Below are positions 23,959 through 31,379 of a DNA stretch of 64,000 bases, piece after piece (positions within the stretch are counted from its first letter, which is position 1; the number at the start of each line of letters is the position of its first letter). Origin of the DNA: Lachnospiraceae bacterium. Lineage in GTDB: Bacteria; Bacillota; Clostridia; Lachnospirales; Lachnospiraceae. The notes beneath the pieces were generated by a model. That model had not been told where the DNA came from. It saw only the letters and a program-made list of their open reading frames with translations, and did not search any database. Location of the stretch: NCBI GenBank assembly GCA_910574865.1, contig CAJTDN010000001.1, positions 248,001 to 312,000 of the forward strand, given 5' to 3'. The position numbers and the translations under genes were made by a program.

Positions 23959-24768
23959 TTATTTCCCCTTGTAATTCCCGATATGATACAGCGGAACCCA
24001 CGGGATAATCAGTGGCGTATGATCCGCATAGACGCGGTACTCCGCCATCTTCCCATATCTCGCCTCCTGCCTCTTGTCCAGACGCTGCGCACCATTGAAC
24101 ATAATCATGACGATTAACACGTAACCTATCAACGCGGCAATCCACTGTCCCGACCCGCTCAAGGAATTCAGGCCGCTGCCAAAAACTCCTGTCCAGAAAA
24201 TGACCTCGCCCAAGTAGTTCGGGCAGCGCACCAGCTTAAACAGCCCCTTCGTGGCGACCATGTTCGGATTTTGTGCCTTTTGCGCGCTCTTCTGCTTGTC
24301 GGACCACGCCTCCAAAAAAAGTCCCGCCAAGCTGATAATCGCCCCGATTAACGGCAAGGTCGTCTCGCCGCCGTCACCATTGTAGACACGGTAAAATACC
24401 GGACAAGTCTGCACCACGTACAGTGCCGACACACAAATCCAGATGGCCGCCTTGACGAACACCGGCATCGGCTTTCCACCTTCCTTGGTCACTTCTTTTA
24501 ACACTTGTCGATAGTTCCCGTTTTTCAGCTCCCGCACAATCAAGAAACCAGAGAGCCTGGCCCCATATGCCACGAACAAAATACATTGCAGCAAAACGAC
24601 CACGTTCCACGCGTAACCATTTACCAAGACCGTCACGAAATAGGAGATTCCCAGACCCGCCACGGAAAACCCATAACCGACCGACAAAAAATACACGTAC
24701 TTCTTAAACCCGATACAACAGCAAACCGCACTGACAATAAAGAAAACCAATAATAAATTCCAAGCCAT
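23959..24768 (-). CDS. DUF1295 / steroid 5-alpha-reductase-like membrane enzyme
   Basis: A 269-residue polytopic membrane protein. The C-terminal half carries the signature shared by 3-oxo-5-alpha-steroid 4-dehydrogenases, DUF1295 proteins and isoprenylcysteine methyltransferases: GLFKLVRCPNYLGEVIFWTG and, near the end, YRVYADHTPLIIPWVP. Relatives reduce C=C bonds of steroids or lipids with NADPH, or methylate lipids. The ATG at 24768 begins MAWNLLLVFFIVS. The surrounding genes include a flavin-reductase-like protein and an NAD(P)-binding protein, which makes a reductive lipid or steroid modification plausible but unproven. Confidence 0.85.
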   Translation of the reverse strand: MAWNLLLVFFIVSAVCCCIGFKKYVYFLSVGYGFSVAGLGISYFVTVLVNGYAWNVVVLLQCILFVAYGARLSGFLIVRELKNGNYRQVLKEVTKEGGKPMPVFVKAAIWICVSALYVVQTCPVFYRVYNGDGGETTLPLIGAIISLAGLFLEAWSDKQKSAQKAQNPNMVATKGLFKLVRCPNYLGEVIFWTGVFGSGLNSLSGSGQWIAALIGYVLIVMIMFNGAQRLDKRQEARYGKMAEYRVYADHTPLIIPWVPLYHIGNYKGK

Positions 24769-24907
24769 TGTATGACCCCCAATCTAAATATTTAACAAAG
24801 AAGTTCTTTTCACCAAGCTCGACTTTCAGTCTCGCCAATCCCAAAGAACGGTCTCGCACCAAGTTCATCCTTCGCTATCGCTCATGATTCACTAAATTGC
24901 TTTCGGC

Positions 24908-25759
24908 CTACTTACGGAAACTGTCCTCGATGTATTGCTTGAAGCTATGGTCGCCATACTTCGTGTCGCCCACCATCTCCTCGGTCAGCGTCCACTTGGA
25001 GAACTTCAAAATCGCCTGCTTGCCATTCTTCTTGTTCTTCGGCAAACTTCCCAGCACGTCGAACAGCCATGCCGGGGCACGCTTGATGACCGATTCCTTG
25101 CCCGCCGCCGCAAAGCACATGCGGGCAATTTCCTCATATGACCACGTCTCCTTGCCGCCCACGTCGTAAGTCACGTTCTTATCGTCGATATGTTTTACGA
25201 TAAATTCAGCAAAATCCGGTGTATCGATGACATTCGCATGCACCGGCTCCTTGCCCAAAAGCGTCACCTTCCCATTCTCAATCATCGGGCGAAACACTTT
25301 CACGATGTCGTAGAAATATCCCGTCGGACGATGGATGACGTACTCAATCCCGCTTTTCTTCAACTCTTCCTCCAAAAGGTACTTCGCATGCAGCATCGGC
25401 ACGTCCGGCGCCTTGTCCGCCTTAATGACGGAAATGTAGACGAACTTCTTCACGCCTGCCGCCTTCGCCTCGTTCAATAGATTCAAATTTCCATGGTAAT
25501 CAATATCATAATTCGTCAGCGTCGCGCTGGTCGCCGTCAGCCCGACCGTGCTAATCACCGCGTCCGCTCCGTCACACAAGCCTTTCAGGGCGTCCGCGTT
25601 GGTCACGTCCAGCTTTTTATATGTATAGGCATTTTTATCCGCGCCCTCCACGTCGCGGTCAATCATGTCCGCCGCCACCACCTCGTGCCCGGCCGCCAGC
25701 AACGCCTTCAAAATGTCACTTCCCAGCTTCCCATATGCTCCCGCCAATACAACCTTCAT
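24908..25759 (-). CDS. NAD(P)-binding NmrA/atypical SDR protein
   Basis: A 283-residue Rossmann-fold protein of the atypical short-chain dehydrogenase group (NmrA/epimerase-like). The N-terminal dinucleotide loop is MKVVLAGAYGKLGSDILKAL (GxxGxxG), followed by LDVTNADALK and AVISTVGLT. KKFVYISVIKAD and HAKYLLEEELKKSG lie at the active-site helix, with a Tyr-x-x-x-Lys-like position replaced by His-Ala-Lys-Tyr. The last third is a substrate-binding part. It may be a reductase or a redox sensor. It starts at 25759 after AAAGGAGAG, 139 bases upstream of the DUF1295 gene. Confidence 0.88.
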   Translation of the reverse strand: MKVVLAGAYGKLGSDILKALLAAGHEVVAADMIDRDVEGADKNAYTYKKLDVTNADALKGLCDGADAVISTVGLTATSATLTNYDIDYHGNLNLLNEAKAAGVKKFVYISVIKADKAPDVPMLHAKYLLEEELKKSGIEYVIHRPTGYFYDIVKVFRPMIENGKVTLLGKEPVHANVIDTPDFAEFIVKHIDDKNVTYDVGGKETWSYEEIARMCFAAAGKESVIKRAPAWLFDVLGSLPKNKKNGKQAILKFSKWTLTEEMVGDTKYGDHSFKQYIEDSFRK

Positions 25760-25873
25760 TTTGCTCTCCTTTCTTTTTCATGCGCACTTCCGTCCCATTC
25801 TACGCCCACGTGCCACCTATGGCACACGTTCATTCCATCCACGCACGAACCACACGCTTTACCGCACCTTCCA

Positions 25874-26554
25874 TCACGCCCGCACCGGCATAATCACGTT
25901 CTCGAAAAACTCACGCGCCCCGTCGGCTCCCAGCACCTTCGTCATCGTGTCCGTGGACGGGTTGCCAAGCGTACACATGTCCTGCTGGAACGCCTTTAAA
26001 CCAACCAGGTTTTTTTCGTCCGCCTCCGCGTTCCCCATGGCCTCGAAGTAACGTTTCACGCAAGTCATGACCATGTCGTCCAGTTCCTCCATCACAACGC
26101 CCTCGCCGCCTTTAATCAGTGAATACGGAGTTCTTCGTTCCACATACCACGCCGGTTTCTCCGCATAATCCAAAATGCCGCCAAACTCTTCCTGCTGCGC
26201 GTCCGCTCCCGGCAAGGCGGCCCCATCCTTCGTGCAGTCATAATACTCGACATAAGCAAGGCTCTTCTTTTTCATCTCCATCGTGTCAATCAGAAGAAAC
26301 GGAAGCCGCTTCCCGCCATTCGGAGTCAGCACGATGGTGGACAATTTCATCATGCCTCCCATCGCCCTCGTATCCATCGTCATGATATTTCCAAAATGCT
26401 CCGCCTCATACTGGTGCACGAAAAAGCGCATCACTGGCAATAGCTTCGGATATTTCATAGAAGCGTAGCGCGCGGGCGTAATTTCCCTCAATTTTAAATA
26501 CCGCCCAGCCAGCTCGACTACCGCCGCAGAAATCCTCCCACTTTTCCTCTCCAT
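25874..26554 (-). CDS. Unrecognised conserved-looking protein in redox cluster
   Basis: A soluble protein of about 226 residues with no motif I can assign. It has an N-terminal helical part (RISAAVVELAGRYLKLREIT), a beta-rich centre (GGMMKLSTIVLTP, RLPFLLIDTMEMKKKSLAYV) and a helical end (ELDDMVMTCVKRYFEAM). The centre, two long strands ending in a Leu-Pro-x-x-x-x-Asp segment, faintly recalls ferredoxin-dependent bilin reductases; this is only a suggestion. The start at 26554 is preceded by GAGAGGGCG; the in-frame ATG at 26602 has no ribosome binding site. It lies 85 bases after the flavin-reductase-like gene. Confidence 0.7.
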   Translation of the reverse strand: MERKSGRISAAVVELAGRYLKLREITPARYASMKYPKLLPVMRFFVHQYEAEHFGNIMTMDTRAMGGMMKLSTIVLTPNGGKRLPFLLIDTMEMKKKSLAYVEYYDCTKDGAALPGADAQQEEFGGILDYAEKPAWYVERRTPYSLIKGGEGVVMEELDDMVMTCVKRYFEAMGNAEADEKNLVGLKAFQQDMCTLGNPSTDTMTKVLGADGAREFFENVIMPVRA

Positions 26555-26639
26555 CTTTCGCCCTCTCATTTCGTCCGAATTTATGCGCATCCTCCCGGCC
26601 AATCAGCCCAAGTGATTGGCCAAGTTCTGAAAAGTAGCT

Positions 26640-27566
26640 TCATTTCTGCTTTTCTTTCGCCCGCTTGTCATTGATTATATCCATATGCTCCGCGGTAATC
26701 AACGTCACGTTGTTTTCCTTCGCCCACTCCACGCAGCCTTTGAGCGCGGTCGGCAGGAAAATGCGCGGCACCTTGATCATCTTCATGCACGCCTCGTCGG
26801 TAAACTTGACATCCGGGTCAATGCGGTTCGCCGCATATTTTACGGAGTCCAGGCTGCCCTCCCGCACCGGCAGAAGCTCCGGTATCGGACGGCGGAACTT
26901 CGTATACCAGAAATTCTTGGAATCGCGATATCCATAATCGACCGGCACGCGCGGGAACGCGCTCGCCTTCACGCCGTTTACGATGGCGTTATACTGCTTT
27001 TCCTTCATCAAAATTTTCTCCACCTTCAGGATAAAATGTGCGCCAAACTGCGACGTAATGCCGTTGAAATCGTGGTACGGCCCCGGATAACCGTTCAGTT
27101 CTCCCGCCTTGTCGTCCTGCGCGTTATCGAGCGTGTCCACCCAGGTGCACTCGAACACCTGGAAACACTCCTGGATTACCTGCGGATACGTGCCTTCCGG
27201 GTCGTTTTCCTTACGAAGCCCGTCTTCCAGCGTGTAAATGCAGTCCTTCATCTTTTCCTCCGGCGTGTCACCCGGAAATCCCATGCGCACGGCCTCCTTA
27301 AACAACCTTTTATCGTCATAAATGAAGTTCAGGCTACACTTCTTGTGCTTCAATATGTTTTGCGCCGTATTCGACGAATTACGGCAGCACAGAAGCATCG
27401 CGTAATACTCCTTCCCCGCGATATAATATGGCTGGCAAAGGGAATACGGCCCGAAGGTCGTCTTTCCGTCGTCGGTCAGCGTCCCGACGAGAATGGTCGG
27501 CATCGGAAAAAATGCCGACGTCTGGTAAAAATTGTCCACGATTCGTAAATCCTTGTAACTACTCAT
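26640..27566 (-). CDS. Flavin-reductase-like FMN-binding split-barrel protein
   Basis: A 308-residue protein whose first 200 residues match the flavin reductase-like (FMN-binding split barrel) fold: FFPMPTILVGTLTDDGKTTF, then GPYSLCQPYYIAGKEYYAML, NILKHKKCSLNFI and HFILKVEKILM. The C-terminal 100 residues (RRPIPELLPVREGSLDSVKY, AENNVTLITAEHMD) are an extra domain. Such proteins transfer electrons through FMN or reduce flavin. The ATG at 27566 has GGAGG five bases upstream; a much longer in-frame extension to 27896 runs through the 35-bp tandem repeats and the TetR 3' end and is rejected. Confidence 0.85.
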   Translation of the reverse strand: MSSYKDLRIVDNFYQTSAFFPMPTILVGTLTDDGKTTFGPYSLCQPYYIAGKEYYAMLLCCRNSSNTAQNILKHKKCSLNFIYDDKRLFKEAVRMGFPGDTPEEKMKDCIYTLEDGLRKENDPEGTYPQVIQECFQVFECTWVDTLDNAQDDKAGELNGYPGPYHDFNGITSQFGAHFILKVEKILMKEKQYNAIVNGVKASAFPRVPVDYGYRDSKNFWYTKFRRPIPELLPVREGSLDSVKYAANRIDPDVKFTDEACMKMIKVPRIFLPTALKGCVEWAKENNVTLITAEHMDIINDKRAKEKQK

Positions 27567-27625
27567 GTTTCCTCCACTCCTTTTCTTTGTTTTTGTCACC
27601 ATTCCATACCTCGTGTCATTGTACG

Positions 27626-27730
27626 CATGCAAACGGCCGGAAGCGGGTATTCCTGCACGCGACGCAAACGGCCGGAAGCGGGTATCCTTGCACGCGACGC
27701 AAACGGCCGGAAGAGGCTGCTGACGCGTAC
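27626..27730. repeat. Three tandem 35-bp repeats
   Basis: Units begin at 27626, 27661 and 27696; the core AAACGGCCGGAAG starts at 27631, 27666 and 27701. The first two units are nearly identical through GCGGGTAT; the third diverges after GGAAG. They fill the gap between the TetR gene (ends 27742) and the start region of the flavin-reductase-like gene (27566). There are no spacers, so this is not a CRISPR array. Confidence 0.85.
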
Positions 27731-27741
27731 CCGCCATTTTT

Positions 27742-28272
27742 CTAGTCCAAAAACCTCTCCGTAAAATCCCGGACGAGGTCTTCGTCCATGTCGGGCTGCA
27801 TCGCCGCCGCAAGCACCAGTTCCGCCAAAAGCGGGGCGAACCGCTCAAGATTCGTCTCCTCGAACCGTCCCAGCACGCTTTGAATCTGCACGGCAATCTG
27901 CCCCCGCAGCATCATGTGGTGGGAGGCGATGGCGTTTGACGAACCGCCCGCCTGCGAATACTGCGTCCAAATCCCCTGGTACTTTTCGATAAATGCCATC
28001 AACGCCTGGTAAATCCCGCACATCCCGTCTGCAACGGAAACGCACTCCTTCGTCGTTTGCGCCATCCGCTCCAAGGCGGCGACCCAGTCCTCCATGATGA
28101 CTTGTGCCACCAGTTCGTCCTTGCCCCGCACATAATTATATACCGTGCCCACGGCGATAGAACACGCCCCCGCCACCTTGCGCATGGAAAGGGCGTCATA
28201 TCCTTCCGTCTCCAGAATCACCTTCGCGCTTTGAAATATCTTGTTTTGCAAATCCAAAATCTGCTTTGGCAT
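27742..28272 (-). CDS. TetR-family transcriptional regulator
   Basis: A TetR/AcrR regulator of about 176 residues. The N-terminal HTH is standard: ILDLQNKIFQSAKVILETEG, DALSMRKVAGACSIAVGTVY and NYVRGKDELVAQVI. The C-terminal ligand and dimer domain is not diagnostic. The ATG at 28272 follows GGAAGG; a GTG two codons upstream is less likely. It heads a leftward series of redox and membrane genes (23292-27566) and is likely their regulator. A short dyad upstream (28361-28372) is a possible operator. Confidence 0.9.
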   Translation of the reverse strand: MPKQILDLQNKIFQSAKVILETEGYDALSMRKVAGACSIAVGTVYNYVRGKDELVAQVIMEDWVAALERMAQTTKECVSVADGMCGIYQALMAFIEKYQGIWTQYSQAGGSSNAIASHHMMLRGQIAVQIQSVLGRFEETNLERFAPLLAELVLAAAMQPDMDEDLVRDFTERFLD

Positions 28273-28360
28273 GGCCACCTTCCCCTTCCTGGTATACTAT
28301 CCGCACTAATTAAGCGTACGTTTCACGCATACTCCCATGCACATTTTATATGCTTTTTTA

Positions 28361-28372
28361 TGAACACGTTCA
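28361..28372. promoter_or_regulatory. Possible TetR operator dyad
   Basis: TGAAC-AC-GTTCA is a perfect 5-bp-arm dyad about 90 bases upstream of tetR, close to a minus-strand TATAAAAT (28350-28343) that could be a -10 box. The arms are short, so this is tentative. Confidence 0.35.
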
Positions 28373-28429
28373 TTTAAATTCATCATACTCTTCTCCAGGG
28401 CTTTTGTCAATTGAATTTTCAAAAAATTC

Positions 28430-28624
28430 CCAGCTGTGCGGTTGGATAATCCAAAGATTATCCAACCCATCCATACATTCGTAAAACTCGCGCTTACGCG
28501 CTCTCACGTCTGCTAATGCAGCCGTGTTTTACTCATTTGGAGGATGGGTTGCTAATCCGATGACAGACTGTCATTGCAATAAATTGCATTCCGGTCTGTC
28601 ATCGGATTGCAACCGCACAGTTGG
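28430..28624. repeat. Large multi-branched palindromic element
   Basis: A closing stem of 15 bp (CCAGCTGTGCGGTTG at 28430-28444 with CAACCGCACAGTTGG at 28610-28624, one G-T pair) encloses three further stems: TTGGATAATC/GATTATCCAA (28442-28465), ACCCATCC/GGATGGGT (28465-28472 and 28542-28549, with GTAAAAC/GTTTTAC inside) and GCTAATCCGATGACAGAC/GTCTGTCATCGGATTGC (28551-28610). The element folds as a four-way junction. It is the main content of the gene-free gap 28279-28819. Confidence 0.75.
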
Positions 28625-28641
28625 AAAAATTCCAGACGCGA

Positions 28642-28667
28642 AAAAAGCGCGGCACGCCGCACTTTTT
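28642..28667. terminator. Intrinsic terminator (bidirectional)
   Basis: AAAAAG, a GCGGC/GCCGC stem and CTTTTT form a hairpin with A/T runs on both sides. On the minus strand it follows the DNA glycosylase gene (ends 28820) with a T6 tail. Confidence 0.65.
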
Positions 28668-28819
28668 CACATAATTTATTCCCAATATTTCATTCATCCT
28701 ATTACAATTCATGCTCATCAATATTCGTTCCTTCCCCGGCAGTTCCCCTTGCGCCGCTTTTTTCCTTATCTTTCATGATTTTACCATGCGGCGCTCAAGA
28801 TGGCAAACGTCCCGTCCTT

Positions 28820-29308
28820 TCATCGCACAATCCCCTTCCATTCCGCTTTCAGCCGCTCCATGCCAAACACGGCATTGGCCGGGCTGGTGGACGGCAATTT
28901 GACAATTTCCCGCTTGCAGGCCGGGTAACAATATTTCATGTACAATTCATACGCCTTCCCGCCATTGGCAAAAATCCCGGTGATTGGCGCGTTTTTCAAG
29001 ATTACGTCCATGTCGTTCGCCACCACGTTCTTGATGGAACTGTCACTCGAACCGATGATGTCACAACGGGCAATCACGTCCCAGAGGGCGACGTGGCGTT
29101 TTAAAAGAAACGCCTTCTTTTCCGCAATCGTGGCGGGAACTTCGCATTCCCACAAGGCGGCCAGCAGTTTCCAAAAACGGTTCTGCGGATGCCCGTAGTA
29201 AAACTGGATTTCCCGCGATTTCACCGAAGGGAAAGAACCCAAAATCAAGATTTCCGAATGCTCGTCAAAAACGGGCGCGAACACGTGGTCAAGCGTTTGA
29301 TACTCCAT
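28820..29308 (-). CDS. DNA-deoxyinosine / G:U mismatch glycosylase family protein
   Basis: A 162-residue member of the uracil-DNA glycosylase superfamily, of the type annotated as DNA-deoxyinosine glycosylase, removing deaminated bases. The first motif is ILILGSFPSVKSRE (family GSxPS), followed by FYYGHPQNRFWKLL, WDVIARCDIIGSSDSSI and the late motif VKLPSTSPANA. The ATG at 29308 has GGAGAGAGG upstream; the in-frame start at 29359 would add 17 unconserved residues. It precedes a terminator and follows the cytidine deaminase gene by about 90 bases, fitting a nucleotide and DNA-damage group. Confidence 0.88.
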   Translation of the reverse strand: MEYQTLDHVFAPVFDEHSEILILGSFPSVKSREIQFYYGHPQNRFWKLLAALWECEVPATIAEKKAFLLKRHVALWDVIARCDIIGSSDSSIKNVVANDMDVILKNAPITGIFANGGKAYELYMKYCYPACKREIVKLPSTSPANAVFGMERLKAEWKGIVR

Positions 29309-29401
29309 CACGGCCTCTCTCCTTTCTCTATTCCCCCAAGAAGCAGCGCCTGTGTACAAATTGCAACACGGTCATCTGTACGCCGGCGCCATCAACCGTT
29401 T

Positions 29402-29809
29402 TTACAAATTTTCCGGGCCAAATCCTTCTGGAAGCAAATCTCTTAAAAGGAATTTTTTCATGCCCCCGTCCCCATCCTCCAGCACGATATAAAATTCGTC
29501 CGGATTACAAAATTCCCGCATCACCTGCCGACAGATTCCACAAGGCGGGCAACACGCCGTCCCGCAACCGCTTCCACCGACGATGGCGATTCTTGAAAAC
29601 TCCCGCTCACCCTCCGAAACCGCCTTGAAAAACGCGGTGCGCTCCGCGCAGTTGGTCGCCCCGTAGGACGCGTTTTCCACATTGCAGCCCGTATAAATTT
29701 CCCCTGACCTTGACAAGAGCGCGACCCCCACGCAAAACCCCGAGTAGGGGGCATAGGCCCGCTCCCTGGCGTCACGCGCCCGCTCCAATAACGTTTTGTC
29801 ATCCATCAT
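29402..29809 (-). CDS. cdd: Cytidine deaminase
   Basis: A homotetrameric-type cytidine deaminase of 135 residues, converting cytidine and deoxycytidine to uridine and deoxyuridine. The zinc site is complete: CAERTAFFKAV with the catalytic Glu, and PCGICRQVMREF with the two zinc cysteines. APYSGFCVGVALL is the substrate-binding start and GCNVENASYG the second motif. The first in-frame codon is a GTG at 29818 inside the ribosome binding site; the ATG at 29809, eight bases after GGAAGG, is the better start. The sirtuin gene upstream ends only 29 bases away. Confidence 0.95.
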   Translation of the reverse strand: MMDDKTLLERARDARERAYAPYSGFCVGVALLSRSGEIYTGCNVENASYGATNCAERTAFFKAVSEGEREFSRIAIVGGSGCGTACCPPCGICRQVMREFCNPDEFYIVLEDGDGGMKKFLLRDLLPEGFGPENL

Positions 29810-29838
29810 TATTGTCACCTTCCATTATTCACGTATTT

Positions 29839-30567
29839 TCACACCTGAACCCGTCCCAATATTTCCCCGATGGGCGCGGCAATCGTCAAGTCCGCGCAGA
29901 CACTTCTCGCCGTCTCCGACTTGTTGATGACGACCAAATATTTTCCTTGGAAATAATCAATGAATCCCGCCGCCGGATACACGACCAGGGACGTGCCGCC
30001 GATAATCAGCATGTCGGCCGCGCCAATCGAGCGCACCGCCCCGTCAGTCACCCGTGAATCGAGGCCTTCCTCGTAAAGCACCACGTCCGGCTTGACGATG
30101 CCGCCGCATTTCGTACAGCGGGGAACGCCTTCCGATTTCTTCACCATTTCCGCGTCATAAAACGCATGACAATCCATGCAATAATTCCGCAATATTCCAC
30201 CATGCAATTCATACACGTTCCTGCTTCCCGCCGCCTGGTGCAACCCGTCGATATTTTGCGTGACGACGGCCGTCAATTTTCCGGCCGCCTCCAACTCGGC
30301 CAGCTTCAAATGCGCCGCGTTCGGCCTGGCGTCCAGAACCATCATTTTCTCCTTGTAAAACTCATAAAACGCCTCCGTATGTCGCATAAAAAAACTATGG
30401 CTCACCACTTCCTCCGGCGAATATTTATATTGCTGGTGATAAATGCCGTCGGCACTGCGAAAGTCCGGAATCCCGCTCTCCGTGGACACGCCCGCGCCGC
30501 CGAAAAACACGATTCTGTTACTCTCGTCCACCATTGCCTGCAATTGGCCTATTTCCTTTTCATACAC
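29839..30567 (-). CDS. Sir2-type NAD-dependent protein deacylase
   Basis: A sirtuin of about 242 residues that removes acyl groups from lysines using NAD. All class motifs are present: GAGVSTESGIPDFRS, TQNIDGLHQAAG with the His in YELHGG, the zinc cysteines CMDC and CTKCGG, then KPDVVLYEEGL, GTSLVVYPAAG and VVINKSET. A GTG at 30576 overlaps the GAGGTG ribosome binding site, so the GTG at 30567 six bases further on is the likely start. It sits between the HD-domain gene and cdd, all leftward and closely spaced. Confidence 0.94.
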   Translation of the reverse strand: MYEKEIGQLQAMVDESNRIVFFGGAGVSTESGIPDFRSADGIYHQQYKYSPEEVVSHSFFMRHTEAFYEFYKEKMMVLDARPNAAHLKLAELEAAGKLTAVVTQNIDGLHQAAGSRNVYELHGGILRNYCMDCHAFYDAEMVKKSEGVPRCTKCGGIVKPDVVLYEEGLDSRVTDGAVRSIGAADMLIIGGTSLVVYPAAGFIDYFQGKYLVVINKSETARSVCADLTIAAPIGEILGRVQV

Positions 30568-30630
30568 AAAAAACACCTCGCCTTGTTCCCCGGCCCGGGG
30601 TCAATTATTTATTATTCATCATCCGTCACG

Positions 30631-31221
30631 TCACTCGTCCTTTATGTGTCCGGCCCCTACATGTTTTTCAATGATTTCCTGCATGTAACGCCAGATTTCG
30701 GGGGAAGTCTCGGGGACTTTTTCATTTCTTTTATAAATCTGGGATTTTTTCACCGCATGTTCCACCCAACTCTTTCCATCCGAGGCGTGATTTAACAAAA
30801 ACGGTTGGAAATTGTCCAATAGGTGTGCGTACTTTGCGTCCGGGGTTTGGTATTCCTCGAATTCCTCCCACAATTTTGCAAAATACTCTCCTTGTTCCTT
30901 GGGAAGCAATCCAAAAATCCGCTCCGCCGCCTTTTTTTCCCGCTCCGCCTTTGTTTTCGCCCCCTCCGGGTCATACGCGTAGGTATCGCCCGCGTCAATC
31001 TCCACCAAGTCGTGGATCAGCACCATCGTGGTCACACGCGCCACGTCCACCGGATCGCTTACATATTCCTCCAACAAGCACGCCATCAATGCCAGATGCC
31101 AGGAATGCTCCGCGTCATTTTCCTTGCGCGCCGCGTCCGACAGATACGTCTGCCGGAATATCTGTTTGACCTTGTCCACTTCCACGATAAATTGAATCTG
31201 CCGCTCCAAACGTGTCATCAT
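30631..31221 (-). CDS. HD-domain nucleotidase/phosphohydrolase (YfbR-like)
   Basis: An HD-superfamily metal-dependent phosphohydrolase of 196 residues, close in layout to YfbR/HDDC2 5'-deoxynucleotidases. The HD metal residues are ENDAEHSWHLALMA, VLIHDLVEIDAGDTYAYD and, further on, YAHLLDNFQP. The ATG at 31221 follows AAAGGGG by four bases; a longer frame to 31248 is unsupported. Together with cdd and the deoxyinosine glycosylase it suggests nucleotide-pool maintenance. The substrate preference (dNMP or other) cannot be read from sequence. Confidence 0.88.
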   Translation of the reverse strand: MMTRLERQIQFIVEVDKVKQIFRQTYLSDAARKENDAEHSWHLALMACLLEEYVSDPVDVARVTTMVLIHDLVEIDAGDTYAYDPEGAKTKAEREKKAAERIFGLLPKEQGEYFAKLWEEFEEYQTPDAKYAHLLDNFQPFLLNHASDGKSWVEHAVKKSQIYKRNEKVPETSPEIWRYMQEIIEKHVGAGHIKDE

Positions 31222-31290
31222 ATTTCCCCTTTCAAATCCTTTGTCCATCCACCCTTGTTTATGAATGAACGCCTGTTTCTTCTTAACAAA

Positions 31291-31319
31291 GAAAGCATAG
31301 CCATTCGTGCCATGCTTTC
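31291..31319 (-). terminator. Intrinsic terminator of the DUF6465 gene
   Basis: On the minus strand GAAAGCAT (31319-31312) pairs with ATGCTTTC (31298-31291) and is followed by the T-rich TTTGTT. It lies 60 bases after the stop of the gene ending at 31380. Confidence 0.7.
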
Positions 31320-31379
31320 CTTTCTGCGCTTACATTATTTTTCATTGTTTTTATGTCGGTCGTGACCTCAGGCCAACTC

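Noticed and set aside
27626-27730. CRISPR-like repeats
   Set aside because: The 35-bp units are directly adjacent, with no unique spacers between them, there is no leader and no cas gene in the window.
26640-27896. 418-residue version of the flavin-reductase-like protein
   Set aside because: The extra 110 residues read through tandem repeats and antisense-like TetR sequence. The ATG at 27566 has a GGAGG ribosome binding site.
23292-28272. Bilirubin reductase (bilR/bilS) operon
   Set aside because: The cluster has no old-yellow-enzyme-type reductase; the flavin protein is of the split-barrel type, so that assignment is not supported.
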